Assembly (NCBI GenBank): GCA_002320595.1
Contig: DCKB01000031.1
Span: 1 to 64,000 of the forward strand
Reading direction: 5' to 3'
Source of the DNA: Christensenella sp. UBA1685
Lineage (GTDB): Bacteria; Bacillota; Clostridia; Christensenellales; CAG-138
Length of the DNA stretch: 64,000 nt
The translations under genes were made by a program, and so were the position numbers. The notes beneath the pieces are model-generated. The model ran no database searches and was not told the origin of the DNA. It saw only the letters and a program-made list of their open reading frames with translations. This document shows positions 49,678 through 59,062 of the stretch, one piece after another; the stretch's first letter is position 1; the number at the start of each line of letters is the position of its first letter.

Positions 49678-50877
49678 TTACTTCACAAAGAAATCCTTGA
49701 GTTTTTTCATTAAGCTTCCCTGCGGGCCCGTGAGCTCCAGCCGGCCTGCATTGTCCTCGTCCGTTGCATGCATCACGAAATCCATCACGGAAAATGCGCT
49801 TGCATAGTTTGGGGAGGATAGCCTTGGCATCCATGGCATGCGCACTTGGATTGGAAAGCCGATGCACCGTTCCATGTATTCGCAGCTGCCGCGCATGAGC
49901 GTGAATCCACCGCCGGTCATGTAAATCTGCAGGTTCTCCGTAAGCGCAACGCCCATATCCCGAATTGCTTCGGAAATAAGCGAAGCAAGCTCCTTTGTCC
50001 GCTCCTCAATGATGTACTGAATTGCCGCATGGTCAACATTCATCACGCCGCCACCCGGAATCCTGATCGTATCTATACTGTCCTGATAATCCAGCGAATA
50101 AACATAGCGGCGCTTGACAGTTTCGGCTACAGGCCGTGCAAGGCCGAGTCCGAAGCTTAAATCCCCCGCAAAATGGTTTCCGCCCACATCGATGGTGCGC
50201 ATTGCAACGAGTGCGGAGTTGCGCATCACGCAAACATCCGTATGCGTGGCACCAACGTCTAAAAGCACTGCCGGGTGCGCGCGTTCCTCCTCCGGAATCA
50301 CAAATAACCCTTCGGAAAGCGGCACGGCGATATACATGTCCGCATCCAGGCCGACGCGCAAAAGCGAATCGGAAACCAGACGCTTGAATCGTTCCTCCAC
50401 ATAGAGATGAGAAACCGTAGCGCGCAGCGATTCGCCCGAAACGCCGAGCGGCACATCCGCACGAACTACGCCATCCACAGTGAATTCAACGGGCGTACTG
50501 TGTATGAGCTCGTATCCTTCCGGCGACTGAAAATCGAGCGAAGCGTTTAAAAGCTCGTCGATATCCCGGTGCGTCACACGTTTGTTGCGTGCGCGGGGGG
50601 AAACCTCCCCTTCATGCAGCACAAGTTTGGTGAAGGGGGCCGGGACTCCCACGGAAATTTCGCGTACGCGGCGGCGTGCTTCGCCTTCGGCAAGCGCGAG
50701 CGCATCCACAACAGCATCGGAAAATTGCTGCTCATCTTCCATAATGCCGCGCTTATATCCCTTATACTCGCGTATCCCTGCACCGTGGACAACAATGCTG
50801 TCCTTTCCGTCAGGGCTGCAAATCAGGCATATTACCTTGGAACTGCCAATATCCAGCACGGCAGTGTATTGACTCAT
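49678..50877 (-). CDS. ftsA: Cell division protein FtsA
   Basis: A 399-aa actin-like protein that tethers FtsZ to the membrane. ATPase motifs: YTAVLDIGSSKVICLI (phosphate 1), VLLDVGATHTDVCVM (phosphate 2), YMTGGGFTLMRG (adenosine). The C-terminal SLMKKLKDFFVK is the amphipathic membrane-targeting helix. ATG at 50877 follows GGAGG. A 166-bp gap separates it from ftsQ, the largest in this part of the cluster, so an internal promoter is likely. Confidence 0.96.
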   Translation of the reverse strand: MSQYTAVLDIGSSKVICLICSPDGKDSIVVHGAGIREYKGYKRGIMEDEQQFSDAVVDALALAEGEARRRVREISVGVPAPFTKLVLHEGEVSPRARNKRVTHRDIDELLNASLDFQSPEGYELIHSTPVEFTVDGVVRADVPLGVSGESLRATVSHLYVEERFKRLVSDSLLRVGLDADMYIAVPLSEGLFVIPEEERAHPAVLLDVGATHTDVCVMRNSALVAMRTIDVGGNHFAGDLSFGLGLARPVAETVKRRYVYSLDYQDSIDTIRIPGGGVMNVDHAAIQYIIEERTKELASLISEAIRDMGVALTENLQIYMTGGGFTLMRGSCEYMERCIGFPIQVRMPWMPRLSSPNYASAFSVMDFVMHATDEDNAGRLELTGPQGSLMKKLKDFFVK

Positions 50878-51043
50878 GGCGCCTCCATCCGCGCACAAAC
50901 GCACGGCAAGGATATACTTTTCCCAGTATTACAAGGATACCACAGATACCATATGTTGTGCAATACATTCACCTACTATAATGGAATCTACAGGAAGATT
51001 TCCCAGTTTTATACACCGGAGGTCATCGGTTGCGTCAGCGCAT
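50878..51043. other. AT-richer intergenic gap between ftsQ and ftsA
   Basis: 166 bp, lower in GC than the flanking genes. It may hold a promoter for ftsAZ on the minus strand, but no well-spaced -35/-10 pair convinced me. A TATAAT near 50987 faces the plus strand and serves no visible gene. Confidence 0.4.
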
Positions 51044-52351
51044 TCAACCGGAATAGGGATCCTCCGGCACTCCGGTGGGTGTGGGCGACGCGTTGGGTAC
51101 AGCCGTCCCATCCGGTTCAGGCGTTCCATCCGGCTCAGGCGTTTGGCCCGGTTCCGGGGAATTTTGTGGGCCGGCGGGCGCAGACGCACCGGAATCCGGC
51201 GGTGAATACACGGGAGATCCCTTTGCGCTCAGATCGAGCGTTCCACTTTTATTGTAACCGTTCTCGATGAGTGCCGGCAATACCATTCGAAAATTGTTCA
51301 ATTTTTCTTCCGCATTATCCGGCTGGCCCAACTGCACGGCGAGCCCGTCGAAGGTCGTCATGGTGATGCTGAGCGGGTTGCTGATATCCAGCGTTTCCAC
51401 AACATTGAGCAACTCCGCATTCTCCAAAGCCGCAAGCAGCGTTACAAGCGTGCGGGAATGAAAGTCCGATTCTTCCCCAAGCCGCTGGTTCACGTGATAG
51501 CCGCCCGCGCCGGTGCCGTATACCTTAAGCAGCCCTTCGTAGCTTGCGCGCGTGCCGATGGAGAGCACGTACCCCTCGCCATCGATCACGGCATGCGTGT
51601 TCATGCCGAGAATTACCGCCTTTTCTTTGCGTTCCGTCACACGCAGCACCAGCTTGTCCGGATAAACGCGCATGATTTCCAGAGACGCAATATATGGATC
51701 TGCCTCCACAGCCGCCTTTGCCGCGCCAAGCTTTGCGAACCACATATGCTGTCCTGTACTGAGCCCGGAGGCGGCAAGGATTTCTTCCTCCGTAAAGCGC
51801 TCACAGCCGTAAACCTCGATTTTATCGATGATGAGCACGAAATAGGTCAGCAGCAGCGCTGCGATCAGGATTACGGCAAAGGTTGCCGCGCTCAGCAGGC
51901 GCACCATGCGCCGCCGGCGCTCCCGGCGGCGTTTTTCCCGCTCGGTGAGCCTTCTGGCACTTTGCTTCGCCTCCCGCACAGTCGGCACGTGGAGTTCTTC
52001 CGGTTCGTGATGGCCGGCCCGGCGTCTGTCCCGTGCGCCGCCCTCTCCACCTGCTTTCTTTGCCTCACCCTCCGTCTCGGCCGGGGATTCCGTCCCGGCC
52101 GCTTCCGGCCGATGCAGAGGCTTGTCCTCCACAGCCGCAGCATGAGGCGGTTCCATATGTGCTGGGCTGTAAGCGTTCGGTTCAACCGGAGCTTTCGTTT
52201 GCTCCGCAGGCTCCAGCGCCGCCTCATCCGGCCCATGCTTTTGAAAAGGGCGCAAATTCAGCGTCCCGGAGCCTGCATGCGTAGGCGCATAAACGCGCTC
52301 ACGCTCCGGAGCGTTTTCACTGTTTGGGTTTTCCCTTTTCCCTTCGTTCAT
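51044..52351 (-). CDS. ftsQ: Cell division protein FtsQ/DivIB
   Basis: A 435-aa single-pass membrane protein. The N-terminal cytoplasmic tail is unusually long (about 148 residues), Pro/Glu/Ala-rich and ends in a dense Arg/Lys stretch (EREKRRRERRRRM). Membrane helix 150-175, then a POTRA domain (IDKIEVYGCERFTEEEILAA) and the FtsQ/DivIB beta domain. The C-terminal tail is Pro-rich with a duplicated PEPDGT motif. Overlaps murA by 4 bp. Works with FtsL and FtsB/DivIC in septal wall synthesis. Confidence 0.9.
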   Translation of the reverse strand: MNEGKRENPNSENAPERERVYAPTHAGSGTLNLRPFQKHGPDEAALEPAEQTKAPVEPNAYSPAHMEPPHAAAVEDKPLHRPEAAGTESPAETEGEAKKAGGEGGARDRRRAGHHEPEELHVPTVREAKQSARRLTEREKRRRERRRRMVRLLSAATFAVILIAALLLTYFVLIIDKIEVYGCERFTEEEILAASGLSTGQHMWFAKLGAAKAAVEADPYIASLEIMRVYPDKLVLRVTERKEKAVILGMNTHAVIDGEGYVLSIGTRASYEGLLKVYGTGAGGYHVNQRLGEESDFHSRTLVTLLAALENAELLNVVETLDISNPLSITMTTFDGLAVQLGQPDNAEEKLNNFRMVLPALIENGYNKSGTLDLSAKGSPVYSPPDSGASAPAGPQNSPEPGQTPEPDGTPEPDGTAVPNASPTPTGVPEDPYSG

Positions 52352-53655
52352 GGCTCCTCTGTTTCCGCATCCTCACGCCGAATCACTGCGCCAAGGGAAG
52401 CAAGCATTTTGTCCAAACGCTCATATCCCCTGTCAATCAGTTCCGCATTTTCCACAATTGTTTCGCCCTCCGCTGCAAGGCCGGCAAGCGTAAGCGCCGC
52501 GCCCCCGCGCAGGTCGCGCGCCACAACGCGCGTGCCCATCAGCCGCTCCACGCCGCGGATGACGATGGTCCGGTCCTTCTGCGTAAAGCTTGCGCCCATG
52601 CGCAAGAGCTCTGCGCCGTGCTTGAACCGGTTTTCAAACACGTTTTCCACGATCATGCTCGTGCCGTCCGCCACGGTGCACAGCGCAAAGAATTGCGCCT
52701 GCATATCCGTCGGAAAGCCCGGATACGGCAACGTCTCGATCAGTTTGATTTCGCGCGGCCGCGCATGCGCAGCAATGCGGATCACATCTCCTTCCGCACG
52801 GATGCTGCATCCCGACTCCCGCAGTTTCGCCATGACGGACGCAATATGCGCCGGCACAGCGTTGCAAAGCGTAACTTCGCCGCCGGTGATGGCCGCCGCG
52901 CAAAGCAAAGTACCCGCCACGATGCGATCCGGGATCACGCGGTGCGCAATGCAATCCCGCTCTGCAGGGCCGCCCTCCGACATATGGTCAGCACAGCCGC
53001 GGCCGCCAGAGATGCGAATGGTGGACGAGCCCGCACCCCAAACGCCATAGCCAAGTTTGCGCAGGAAGGTTTGAAGGTCCTCAATCTCCGGCTCCCGCGC
53101 AGCGTTCTGAATCACCGTTTCCCCTTCCGCCCGCACGGCCGCCATCATAATGTTTTCCGTGGCGCCGACGCTCGGATAGTCCAGATGGATGTCGGCGCCG
53201 GTCATGGAGTGTCCATCGCAAAGGATGAGCCCATGTTCTTCACGGATCCCGACGCCCAACATGGTGAGTCCGCGCAAATGCAGGTCGATTGGCCTGTGAC
53301 CGATCTCACACCCGCCCGGGAACGTGCATACCGCATGCCCAAAGCGGGCAAGCAGCGGCCCCAACATGAAGATGGAAGAACGCAGCTCTTTGGAAAGCCC
53401 CTGCGGCATAACATACGCATTTGCGGCGGAGGTATCCAGCAGGAGCTTCTCCTCGTCCCAAGCCCAACGAACGCCGAGCGCGCCCAAAATCGCCAGCATG
53501 TTCTTCACGTCCCGGAGCCGCGGGCAGTCATACAGTGCAACAGGCCTTTCTGAAAGCAGGCTTGCCGCAAGGATCGGCAGTGCGGCGTTTTTTGCGCCGC
53601 TCACACGTATCGTCCCGGATAAAGGCGTTCCACCCGCCACAATCAATGATGCCAT
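52348..53655 (-). CDS. murA: UDP-N-acetylglucosamine 1-carboxyvinyltransferase
   Basis: Adds enolpyruvate from PEP to UDP-GlcNAc, the first committed step of peptidoglycan synthesis. A 435-aa inside-out alpha/beta barrel: GTIRVSGAKNAALPILAASL at the N-terminus, and FPGGCEIGHRPIDLH with Cys116, the PEP-site cysteine attacked by fosfomycin. RGGAALTLAGLAAEGET near the C-terminus is typical. ATG at 53655 follows GAGAGGAG. It takes the slot after ftsW where murG often stands. Confidence 0.96.
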   Translation of the reverse strand: MASLIVAGGTPLSGTIRVSGAKNAALPILAASLLSERPVALYDCPRLRDVKNMLAILGALGVRWAWDEEKLLLDTSAANAYVMPQGLSKELRSSIFMLGPLLARFGHAVCTFPGGCEIGHRPIDLHLRGLTMLGVGIREEHGLILCDGHSMTGADIHLDYPSVGATENIMMAAVRAEGETVIQNAAREPEIEDLQTFLRKLGYGVWGAGSSTIRISGGRGCADHMSEGGPAERDCIAHRVIPDRIVAGTLLCAAAITGGEVTLCNAVPAHIASVMAKLRESGCSIRAEGDVIRIAAHARPREIKLIETLPYPGFPTDMQAQFFALCTVADGTSMIVENVFENRFKHGAELLRMGASFTQKDRTIVIRGVERLMGTRVVARDLRGGAALTLAGLAAEGETIVENAELIDRGYERLDKMLASLGAVIRREDAETEEP

Positions 53656-53720
53656 GCTTTCTCCTCTCCGCCGCAAGACGGCACATTCCATACTTATGCG
53701 GCAAAGGGACGCAACGTTCC

Positions 53721-54857
53721 TCATTCTATATTGCGTGAGATATTCAGCAAAATCCCTGCCGCCGCAAGAAAGATCATGAGCGACGTCCCGCCGGCGCTCA
53801 CAAACGGCAGCGTCTGCCCGGTGGGCGGAATGGAACTGGTCGCAACGGCTATATTAATGGCTGCCTGCATGCCGATGACCGCCGTAATACCGGCCGCCAT
53901 CAGGCTTCCGAAACGATCTTTGCAGCGCATGGCAATGCGAATGCCGCGGTAAATAATAAACAGGTATGCGAGGATAAGCAGCGTACAGCCGATAAAGCCC
54001 AGCTCCTCGCCAATGATAGCAAAAATAAAATCGCTTTCGCCATACGGAAGAAACAAAAGCTTCTGGCGGCTGAAATTCAAGCCCTGTCCGAATACGCCGC
54101 CCGCGCCGAGCGCAATGAGCGCCTGGCGAAGCTGATACGCCCCCTCCTCCGTCGATTCCCACGGATTCATGAACATCAGCACGCGGGACTGGCGGTAATC
54201 CTCCATCAGAACCGCCACAACGAGGATCGGCAGCGCGATGCCCGCGAGCAGCAACAGGTGCTTGATCTCCGCGCCGCCCAAAAAAAGCATCACGACGCCC
54301 GTCATCAGCAGGATGACCATCATGGACATGTTCTTTTGCAGCAGCAGCACAAGGCCAAACGCACCCATGATGAACAGCATCGGGAACACGCCCTTTGTCA
54401 GGTTCTTCATGGCCTGCGGCCGACGGGACATGAACCCTGCCATGTAAACGATAAGCGCAAATTTTGCAAGTTCGGAAGGCTGGAACGTAAAGCCCGTGCC
54501 TGGGATACCGAGCCAGCGCTGCGCGCCGTTGCGGCTCACGCCAAGGCCGGGGACGAGCACGAGCAGCATCAAAAGAAGTGTACCCACGAGCGCGAACACG
54601 CGGATCTTGTCAAAAAAGTGGTAATCCACCCGGGAAACCACGTACATCGCCACGAGCCCGACCGCGAGGTATATCGCTTGACTTTTCAGGTAAAAGAAGC
54701 CGTCGTACTTGGTTGCTGCCGTGTTCTGCGCATAATAGTAGCTTGCGGAAAAAAGCATCACAAGTCCGAAGGCGCAAAGCAGGGCGATTGCAAACAGCAG
54801 CGGAAAATCAAGCTGCCCGGTATAGAACGGCCTTCTTTTCTCAAGTCGGTTCTCCAT
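53721..54857 (-). CDS. ftsW: Septal peptidoglycan polymerase FtsW
   Basis: A 378-aa SEDS-family glycosyltransferase with ten membrane helices. LLFAIALLCAFGLVMLFSAS opens it; the SEDS signatures are FQPSELAKFALIVYMAGF (catalytic-site region), ESDFIFAIIGEELGF and LPFVSAGGTSL. It polymerises lipid II together with the PBP encoded upstream (59063-61204). It follows murD by 46 bp and precedes murA by 65 bp. Confidence 0.95.
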   Translation of the reverse strand: MENRLEKRRPFYTGQLDFPLLFAIALLCAFGLVMLFSASYYYAQNTAATKYDGFFYLKSQAIYLAVGLVAMYVVSRVDYHFFDKIRVFALVGTLLLMLLVLVPGLGVSRNGAQRWLGIPGTGFTFQPSELAKFALIVYMAGFMSRRPQAMKNLTKGVFPMLFIMGAFGLVLLLQKNMSMMVILLMTGVVMLFLGGAEIKHLLLLAGIALPILVVAVLMEDYRQSRVLMFMNPWESTEEGAYQLRQALIALGAGGVFGQGLNFSRQKLLFLPYGESDFIFAIIGEELGFIGCTLLILAYLFIIYRGIRIAMRCKDRFGSLMAAGITAVIGMQAAINIAVATSSIPPTGQTLPFVSAGGTSLMIFLAAAGILLNISRNIE

Positions 54858-54903
54858 ATCCGCTTCGCATCTCCTTTCCGCCTAAACTCGTTCTGTTCCC
54901 GCC

Positions 54904-56268
54904 TTAGAGAGCGCGCACAATCTCTTTAAAAATGCGCCCGCGCTGCTCATAGTCGCTGAACCTGCCCCAACTTGCCGCCGCGGGGGAAAGCAGCACCGCG
55001 TCACCCGGTGCGGCAAGCGCCTTGGCATCGCGTATCATCTGCTCAAACGTACCGTCGGATATGGTCACATTCCCATATCCCGTGCGCCGCGCGGCTTCCT
55101 GCACCGCCGGGATGTTGCAGCCGGAGACGAGCACATGCTTGATGCGGCCGCCGAACGCCTCAAACAACGGCGTAAAATCGCTGTGTTTGTCATAATCTCC
55201 TACGCCGAGGAGCAGGATCGTCGGGCGCGTCATGGCCTCCACAGCCTTGATCGTGGAATCCGGGTTGGTGCCCTTGGAATCATTGATGTATGCCACCCCG
55301 TCCTTTTCCCGCACAAATTCAATGCGGTGTTCAACGCCGGGGAAGGCGCGCAGCCCCTCGCATACTTTTTTCGCTTCCATGCCCATGCAAAGCGAGAGAG
55401 CCGCTGCACACAGCGCGTTTTCAATGTTGTGTTTCCCCGGGATTTGCAGTTCCCGGGTATGAATCAACGGCGTCTCTTTACCGTTCAGCCGGAATATCAT
55501 CCTGTTTTCCCGCAGGAACATCCCTTCCGGCAGTTCTTCTTTTTGGGAGAAATAGACTACGCGCGCCCTTGTAAGCCGTTTCATATCACGCACGGTGGGA
55601 TCGTCATAATTGAGTACGGCGAAATCCTCCTCCGTCTGGTTTTCAAAGCCGCGGCATTTGGCCGCGATATAGTTTTCAAGCTTATACTCGAAACGGTTCA
55701 GATGATCCTCGCTGATGTTGAGCATCCCAAACGCATTCGGCCGGAACGATGCAATGCTTTCCAGCTGAAGCGCCGCCGTCTCCGCCACGACATAGTCCCC
55801 CGGGCGCGTTTCCATGGCGTGTGCGCTGATGGGCACTCCGATGTTGCCAAGCACAAAGGTGTGCGCGCCCGCCGTCCGGAACAGTTCGCCCGTAAGCGCA
55901 GTGGTCGTTGTTTTCCCATTTGTGCCGCTGATGCAGACGAATTTCGTCCCGCGGTCGCAGCAGCGATACCCCAATTCAATTTCCCCGATGACCTCTATGC
56001 CGCGTGCGCGCGCCGCCTTCGCAAATGGAGCGAAGATGGGCACAACAGGGCTGAGCACCATCAGGTCGATTCCATCCAACAGCGTTTCAGGCGCTTTGCC
56101 GAGCGCGCTTGTATACTCTATGCCGCCAAGCGCCTCTGTAAGACCGTCTATTTCGCTTTTCATGTCGTTCACAGTCACTTCATAACCGGTTTCATACAAA
56201 AGCCGTGCCGCGGCAATGCCGCTGCGCGCCATGCCGACGATAAGCGCCCGCTTTTTCCTGTTTTCCAT
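54904..56268 (-). CDS. murD: UDP-N-acetylmuramoylalanine-D-glutamate ligase
   Basis: ATP-dependent addition of D-Glu to UDP-MurNAc-L-Ala. The 454-aa protein has KRALIVGMARSGIAAARLLY, the ATP loop CISGTNGKTTTTALTGELF, NISEDHLNRF, YINDSKGTNPDST and LSPAAASWGRFSDYEQRG. The segment usually written SSFQLE reads TAALQLE, a small departure near the active site. ATG at 56268 follows AAAGGAAG; the frame is open for 22 more codons. Next to mraY and ftsW, normal dcw order. Confidence 0.95.
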   Translation of the reverse strand: MENRKKRALIVGMARSGIAAARLLYETGYEVTVNDMKSEIDGLTEALGGIEYTSALGKAPETLLDGIDLMVLSPVVPIFAPFAKAARARGIEVIGEIELGYRCCDRGTKFVCISGTNGKTTTTALTGELFRTAGAHTFVLGNIGVPISAHAMETRPGDYVVAETAALQLESIASFRPNAFGMLNISEDHLNRFEYKLENYIAAKCRGFENQTEEDFAVLNYDDPTVRDMKRLTRARVVYFSQKEELPEGMFLRENRMIFRLNGKETPLIHTRELQIPGKHNIENALCAAALSLCMGMEAKKVCEGLRAFPGVEHRIEFVREKDGVAYINDSKGTNPDSTIKAVEAMTRPTILLLGVGDYDKHSDFTPLFEAFGGRIKHVLVSGCNIPAVQEAARRTGYGNVTISDGTFEQMIRDAKALAAPGDAVLLSPAAASWGRFSDYEQRGRIFKEIVRAL

Positions 56269-56497
56269 CGCAGATTCTTCCTTTCCGCAGCCGGTGCTGC
56301 GATAAAACCATATGCTTGAGCGCATGGAGACCATCCATGCGCATGTTTGAAAAAAGAGCCGTTCGGTGCGGCCAAGGGGCTTGAGGCAAAAGAGCCGCGC
56401 TCTGCCTCAAGCACCTTACCCTCGTCGTCTGCCGTGCCAAGCGCCAATCAGAAAACCACGGCTTACGTCCACAAGCACCAAACGGCTTAACAAACTC
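56269..56497. other. Intergenic region between mraY and murD with a long hairpin
   Basis: 229 bp without a gene, unusual inside this cluster. It contains the hairpin at 56380-56411; no convincing sigma-A promoter was seen. Confidence 0.5.
56380..56411. other. Two-part hairpin in the mraY-murD gap
   Basis: CTTGAGGC pairs with GCCTCAAG, then after a 3-nt bulge AGAGC pairs with GCTCT around a 3-nt loop. There is no T-run on either strand, so processing or stability is more likely than termination. Confidence 0.65.
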
Positions 56498-57514
56498 TTA
56501 CACGTATGCCAAAAGGCATACAAGGCACAGGAATGTGGTAACGATCATGTACACGGACACAATCCGCGTTTCCGCATATCCCTTGAGTTCAAAGTGATGA
56601 TGCAGCGGCGCCATGCGGAATATGCGCTTTTTGCGCAGCTTGTAGGAGCCAACCTGCAGAATCACCGAAACGGAGGAGGCGACAAAGCATGCGCCCATGA
56701 TGGGCAGCAGCAGCGCTGCACGGCTGAAGATCGCCATCACGGAAATCGCACCGCCAAGGGCAAGCGATCCCGTATCTCCCATGAAAATCCGCGCCGGAAA
56801 GGAGTTGAACCGAAGGAACCCGAGGCACCCGCCTGCAACCGCCGCAGCGAAAATGGACATGGAGTTCAGTTCCGCCGCATATTGTGTTTGCGCAGCTTGT
56901 CCCGCGTCGCTCGGCAGGATCATTACAGTGGACATATAATAAAAGATAATCGCCATCGTGACAGCATAAATCAGGCTTACGCCGGAAGCAAGGCCATCCA
57001 GCCCATCAGTCAGATTCACGCTGTTCACCGTTGCGATGATGAGGAGCATCACAAACGGGATATAGAACACGCCAAGATCCCATTCCACGTCGAAAAACGC
57101 AAGGTAAATCTTCGAGCCCACAAAGGGGCTGTTGTAGGCATATAAAGCAAGGATGAGCGCAATGCCGAACTGCGCGATGATCTTCTGGTATGCCTTAAGG
57201 CCCACGGTGTTTTTATATTTCACCTTCAAAAAATCATCCAGAAATCCGACCAGAGAAAACCCCACCGTAACAAGCAGCGCAGGCAGCGCAAGCTCCGTGG
57301 CATTGAGGGAGAATGCGAGCGTTCCGACAAGGATGCCGGCGATGAACATCATGCCGCCCATGGTGGGCGTACCCGTTTTTTTAAGGTGCGATTGCGGCCC
57401 GTCGTCACGTTCCGTCTGTCCGAATTTCAGCCGTTTCAGCAGCGGGATCAGCGCGGGGCCGAGCGCGATGGTTACAATCGCAGCGAGCAACAGTGCATAA
57501 ATCGGGTATTGCAT
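56498..57514 (-). CDS. mraY: Phospho-N-acetylmuramoyl-pentapeptide transferase
   Basis: Makes lipid I from UDP-MurNAc-pentapeptide and undecaprenyl phosphate. A 338-aa protein with ten membrane helices: SHLKKTGTPTMGGMMFI, GFLDDFLKVKYKN with the Asp pair, TVNSVNLTDGLDGLASG, FPARIFMGDTGSLALGG and the cytoplasmic APLHHHFELKG. All known catalytic Asp and His residues are visible. ATG at 57514 follows GGAGG. It follows murE directly; murF, often between them, is missing. Confidence 0.97.
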   Translation of the reverse strand: MQYPIYALLLAAIVTIALGPALIPLLKRLKFGQTERDDGPQSHLKKTGTPTMGGMMFIAGILVGTLAFSLNATELALPALLVTVGFSLVGFLDDFLKVKYKNTVGLKAYQKIIAQFGIALILALYAYNSPFVGSKIYLAFFDVEWDLGVFYIPFVMLLIIATVNSVNLTDGLDGLASGVSLIYAVTMAIIFYYMSTVMILPSDAGQAAQTQYAAELNSMSIFAAAVAGGCLGFLRFNSFPARIFMGDTGSLALGGAISVMAIFSRAALLLPIMGACFVASSVSVILQVGSYKLRKKRIFRMAPLHHHFELKGYAETRIVSVYMIVTTFLCLVCLLAYV

Positions 57515-57553
57515 AACATCCTCCGTATCCAACCGGGCGATATGCCCGAAACG

Positions 57554-58999
57554 TTATTTCTCGTTTGTGCTAAGCAGTTCGGCAACGATTTCCTTTTCGT
57601 CAAAATGCCGCTTTCCGCTGCCGATCTCCTGATAGTTTTCATGTCCCTTGCCCGCAAGGATGATAACATCCCTGGGTTGTGCATGCTCCAGCGCATAGCG
57701 GATCGCCTCATAACGGTTTTCCACCACAACGTGCGGACAGCTGGATTTGCGGACTCCCTCAAGCACGGCCTCAATAATGGCCATCGGATCCTCCGTGCGC
57801 GGGTTGTCGCTTGTGACAACGAGGAAATCCGAAAAGCGTCCGGCAATTTCACCCATGATGGGGCGCTTTGCATGGTCACGGTCTCCACCGCAGCCAAAGA
57901 GCGTTACAATGCGCCCCTCTGCAAAGCCGCGCGCCGTTTTAAGGATATTCTCCAACGCATCCGGCGTATGCGCATAGTCCAAAAGCACCGTGAAATTCCG
58001 TCCGCCCGTAGGCAGGGGTTCCAGCCTGCCTGAAACGCTGCCCATGGTTTCGATGCCGTTTTTAACGGCGGAAAGCGGGAGGCCGAGCTGAATTGCCGCA
58101 GCGACGGCGCCCATCGCGTTAAACACGCTGAACAGGCCGGGAATCGGCACATACATCCGAATCGTTCCGAGCGGGCAATGCATGTCAAACTGCACGCCGC
58201 GGGTGGTAATATCGATCTCGCTTGCCGAAATGTCGGCCTGCTCGCGGATTCCAAAGGTTTTGCATGGGATCGTAAGCCCATTGAGAATCGTTTGCGCATG
58301 CGGGTCATCCCGGTTCACCACAGCCTGCCGCGCCTGCGCAAAAATGCGCATTTTTGCCGCAAGATAGTTTTCAAAGGTTTTATGGTAATCCAGATGATCC
58401 TGCGTCAGATTGGTGAAGACCGCTGTTTCAAATTCGATGCCGTGCACGCGGCGTTGATCCAACGAATGGGAGGATGCCTCCATCACCACAAGTTCCACGC
58501 TTTCATCCTTCATCTCGCGCAAAATGCGCTGCAAATCCACGCTTTCGGGCGTCGTGCGCTCCGTATCAACGATACGTTCGCCGATGAGGTTGCGAATCGT
58601 GCCGATGAGCCCCACCTTTAAGCCGCATTGCTCTGCAATCGCCTTGAGCATATAAGTGGTGCTGGTCTTTCCGTTGGTACCCGTCACCCCTACGATGCGC
58701 ATGCCGCGCGCAGGATATCCATAAAAAGCCGCCGCCATTTCCGCCATTGCGATGCGCGTGTTTTCTACGACAACCTGAGGTACGGGCAGCGGGAGTTCAT
58801 GCTCCACCACAAGCGCGGCCGCACCTGCCGCAACAGCCTGCGCGGCATAGGCGTGCCCGTCTGAAAATGTGCCTACGACACAGAAAAACAGGTCGCCTTT
58901 CCCAACCTTGCGGGAATTGTATTGCAGCGATGCAATCGGTGTGTCCTTCCCCGTGCATTTTTCATGCGCCGTTGCGCCGGCAAGTTCAGAAAGCAGCAT
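57554..58999 (-). CDS. murE: UDP-MurNAc-tripeptide synthetase, meso-diaminopimelate type
   Basis: Adds the third peptide residue to UDP-MurNAc-L-Ala-D-Glu. A 481-aa Mur ligase: YNSRKVGKGDLFFC uridine-binding, VTGTNGKTSTTYMLKAI ATP loop, MEASSHSLDQRRVHG, NLTQDHLDYHKT, LDYAHTPDAL. The motif TSDNPRTEDPM (DNPR) marks meso-diaminopimelate rather than lysine as substrate. It stands between ftsI and mraY; the next ligase murF is not in the cluster. Confidence 0.96.
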   Translation of the reverse strand: MLLSELAGATAHEKCTGKDTPIASLQYNSRKVGKGDLFFCVVGTFSDGHAYAAQAVAAGAAALVVEHELPLPVPQVVVENTRIAMAEMAAAFYGYPARGMRIVGVTGTNGKTSTTYMLKAIAEQCGLKVGLIGTIRNLIGERIVDTERTTPESVDLQRILREMKDESVELVVMEASSHSLDQRRVHGIEFETAVFTNLTQDHLDYHKTFENYLAAKMRIFAQARQAVVNRDDPHAQTILNGLTIPCKTFGIREQADISASEIDITTRGVQFDMHCPLGTIRMYVPIPGLFSVFNAMGAVAAAIQLGLPLSAVKNGIETMGSVSGRLEPLPTGGRNFTVLLDYAHTPDALENILKTARGFAEGRIVTLFGCGGDRDHAKRPIMGEIAGRFSDFLVVTSDNPRTEDPMAIIEAVLEGVRKSSCPHVVVENRYEAIRYALEHAQPRDVIILAGKGHENYQEIGSGKRHFDEKEIVAELLSTNEK

Positions 59000-59062
59000 T
59001 CTTATTCCCCATTTCCTTTCAGTCCCACTCTATCCCCTTTGCGCCGTATTCGCCGGCGCGCA

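Noticed and set aside
50980..50995. TATAAT on the plus strand in the ftsQ-ftsA gap as a promoter
   Set aside because: It faces away from ftsA, the best -35 is badly spaced, and no plus-strand gene follows.
51080..51140. Short direct repeats as a possible minisatellite or CRISPR
   Set aside because: They encode the Pro-Glu-Pro-Asp-Gly-Thr repeats in the FtsQ tail; only two units and no spacer pattern.
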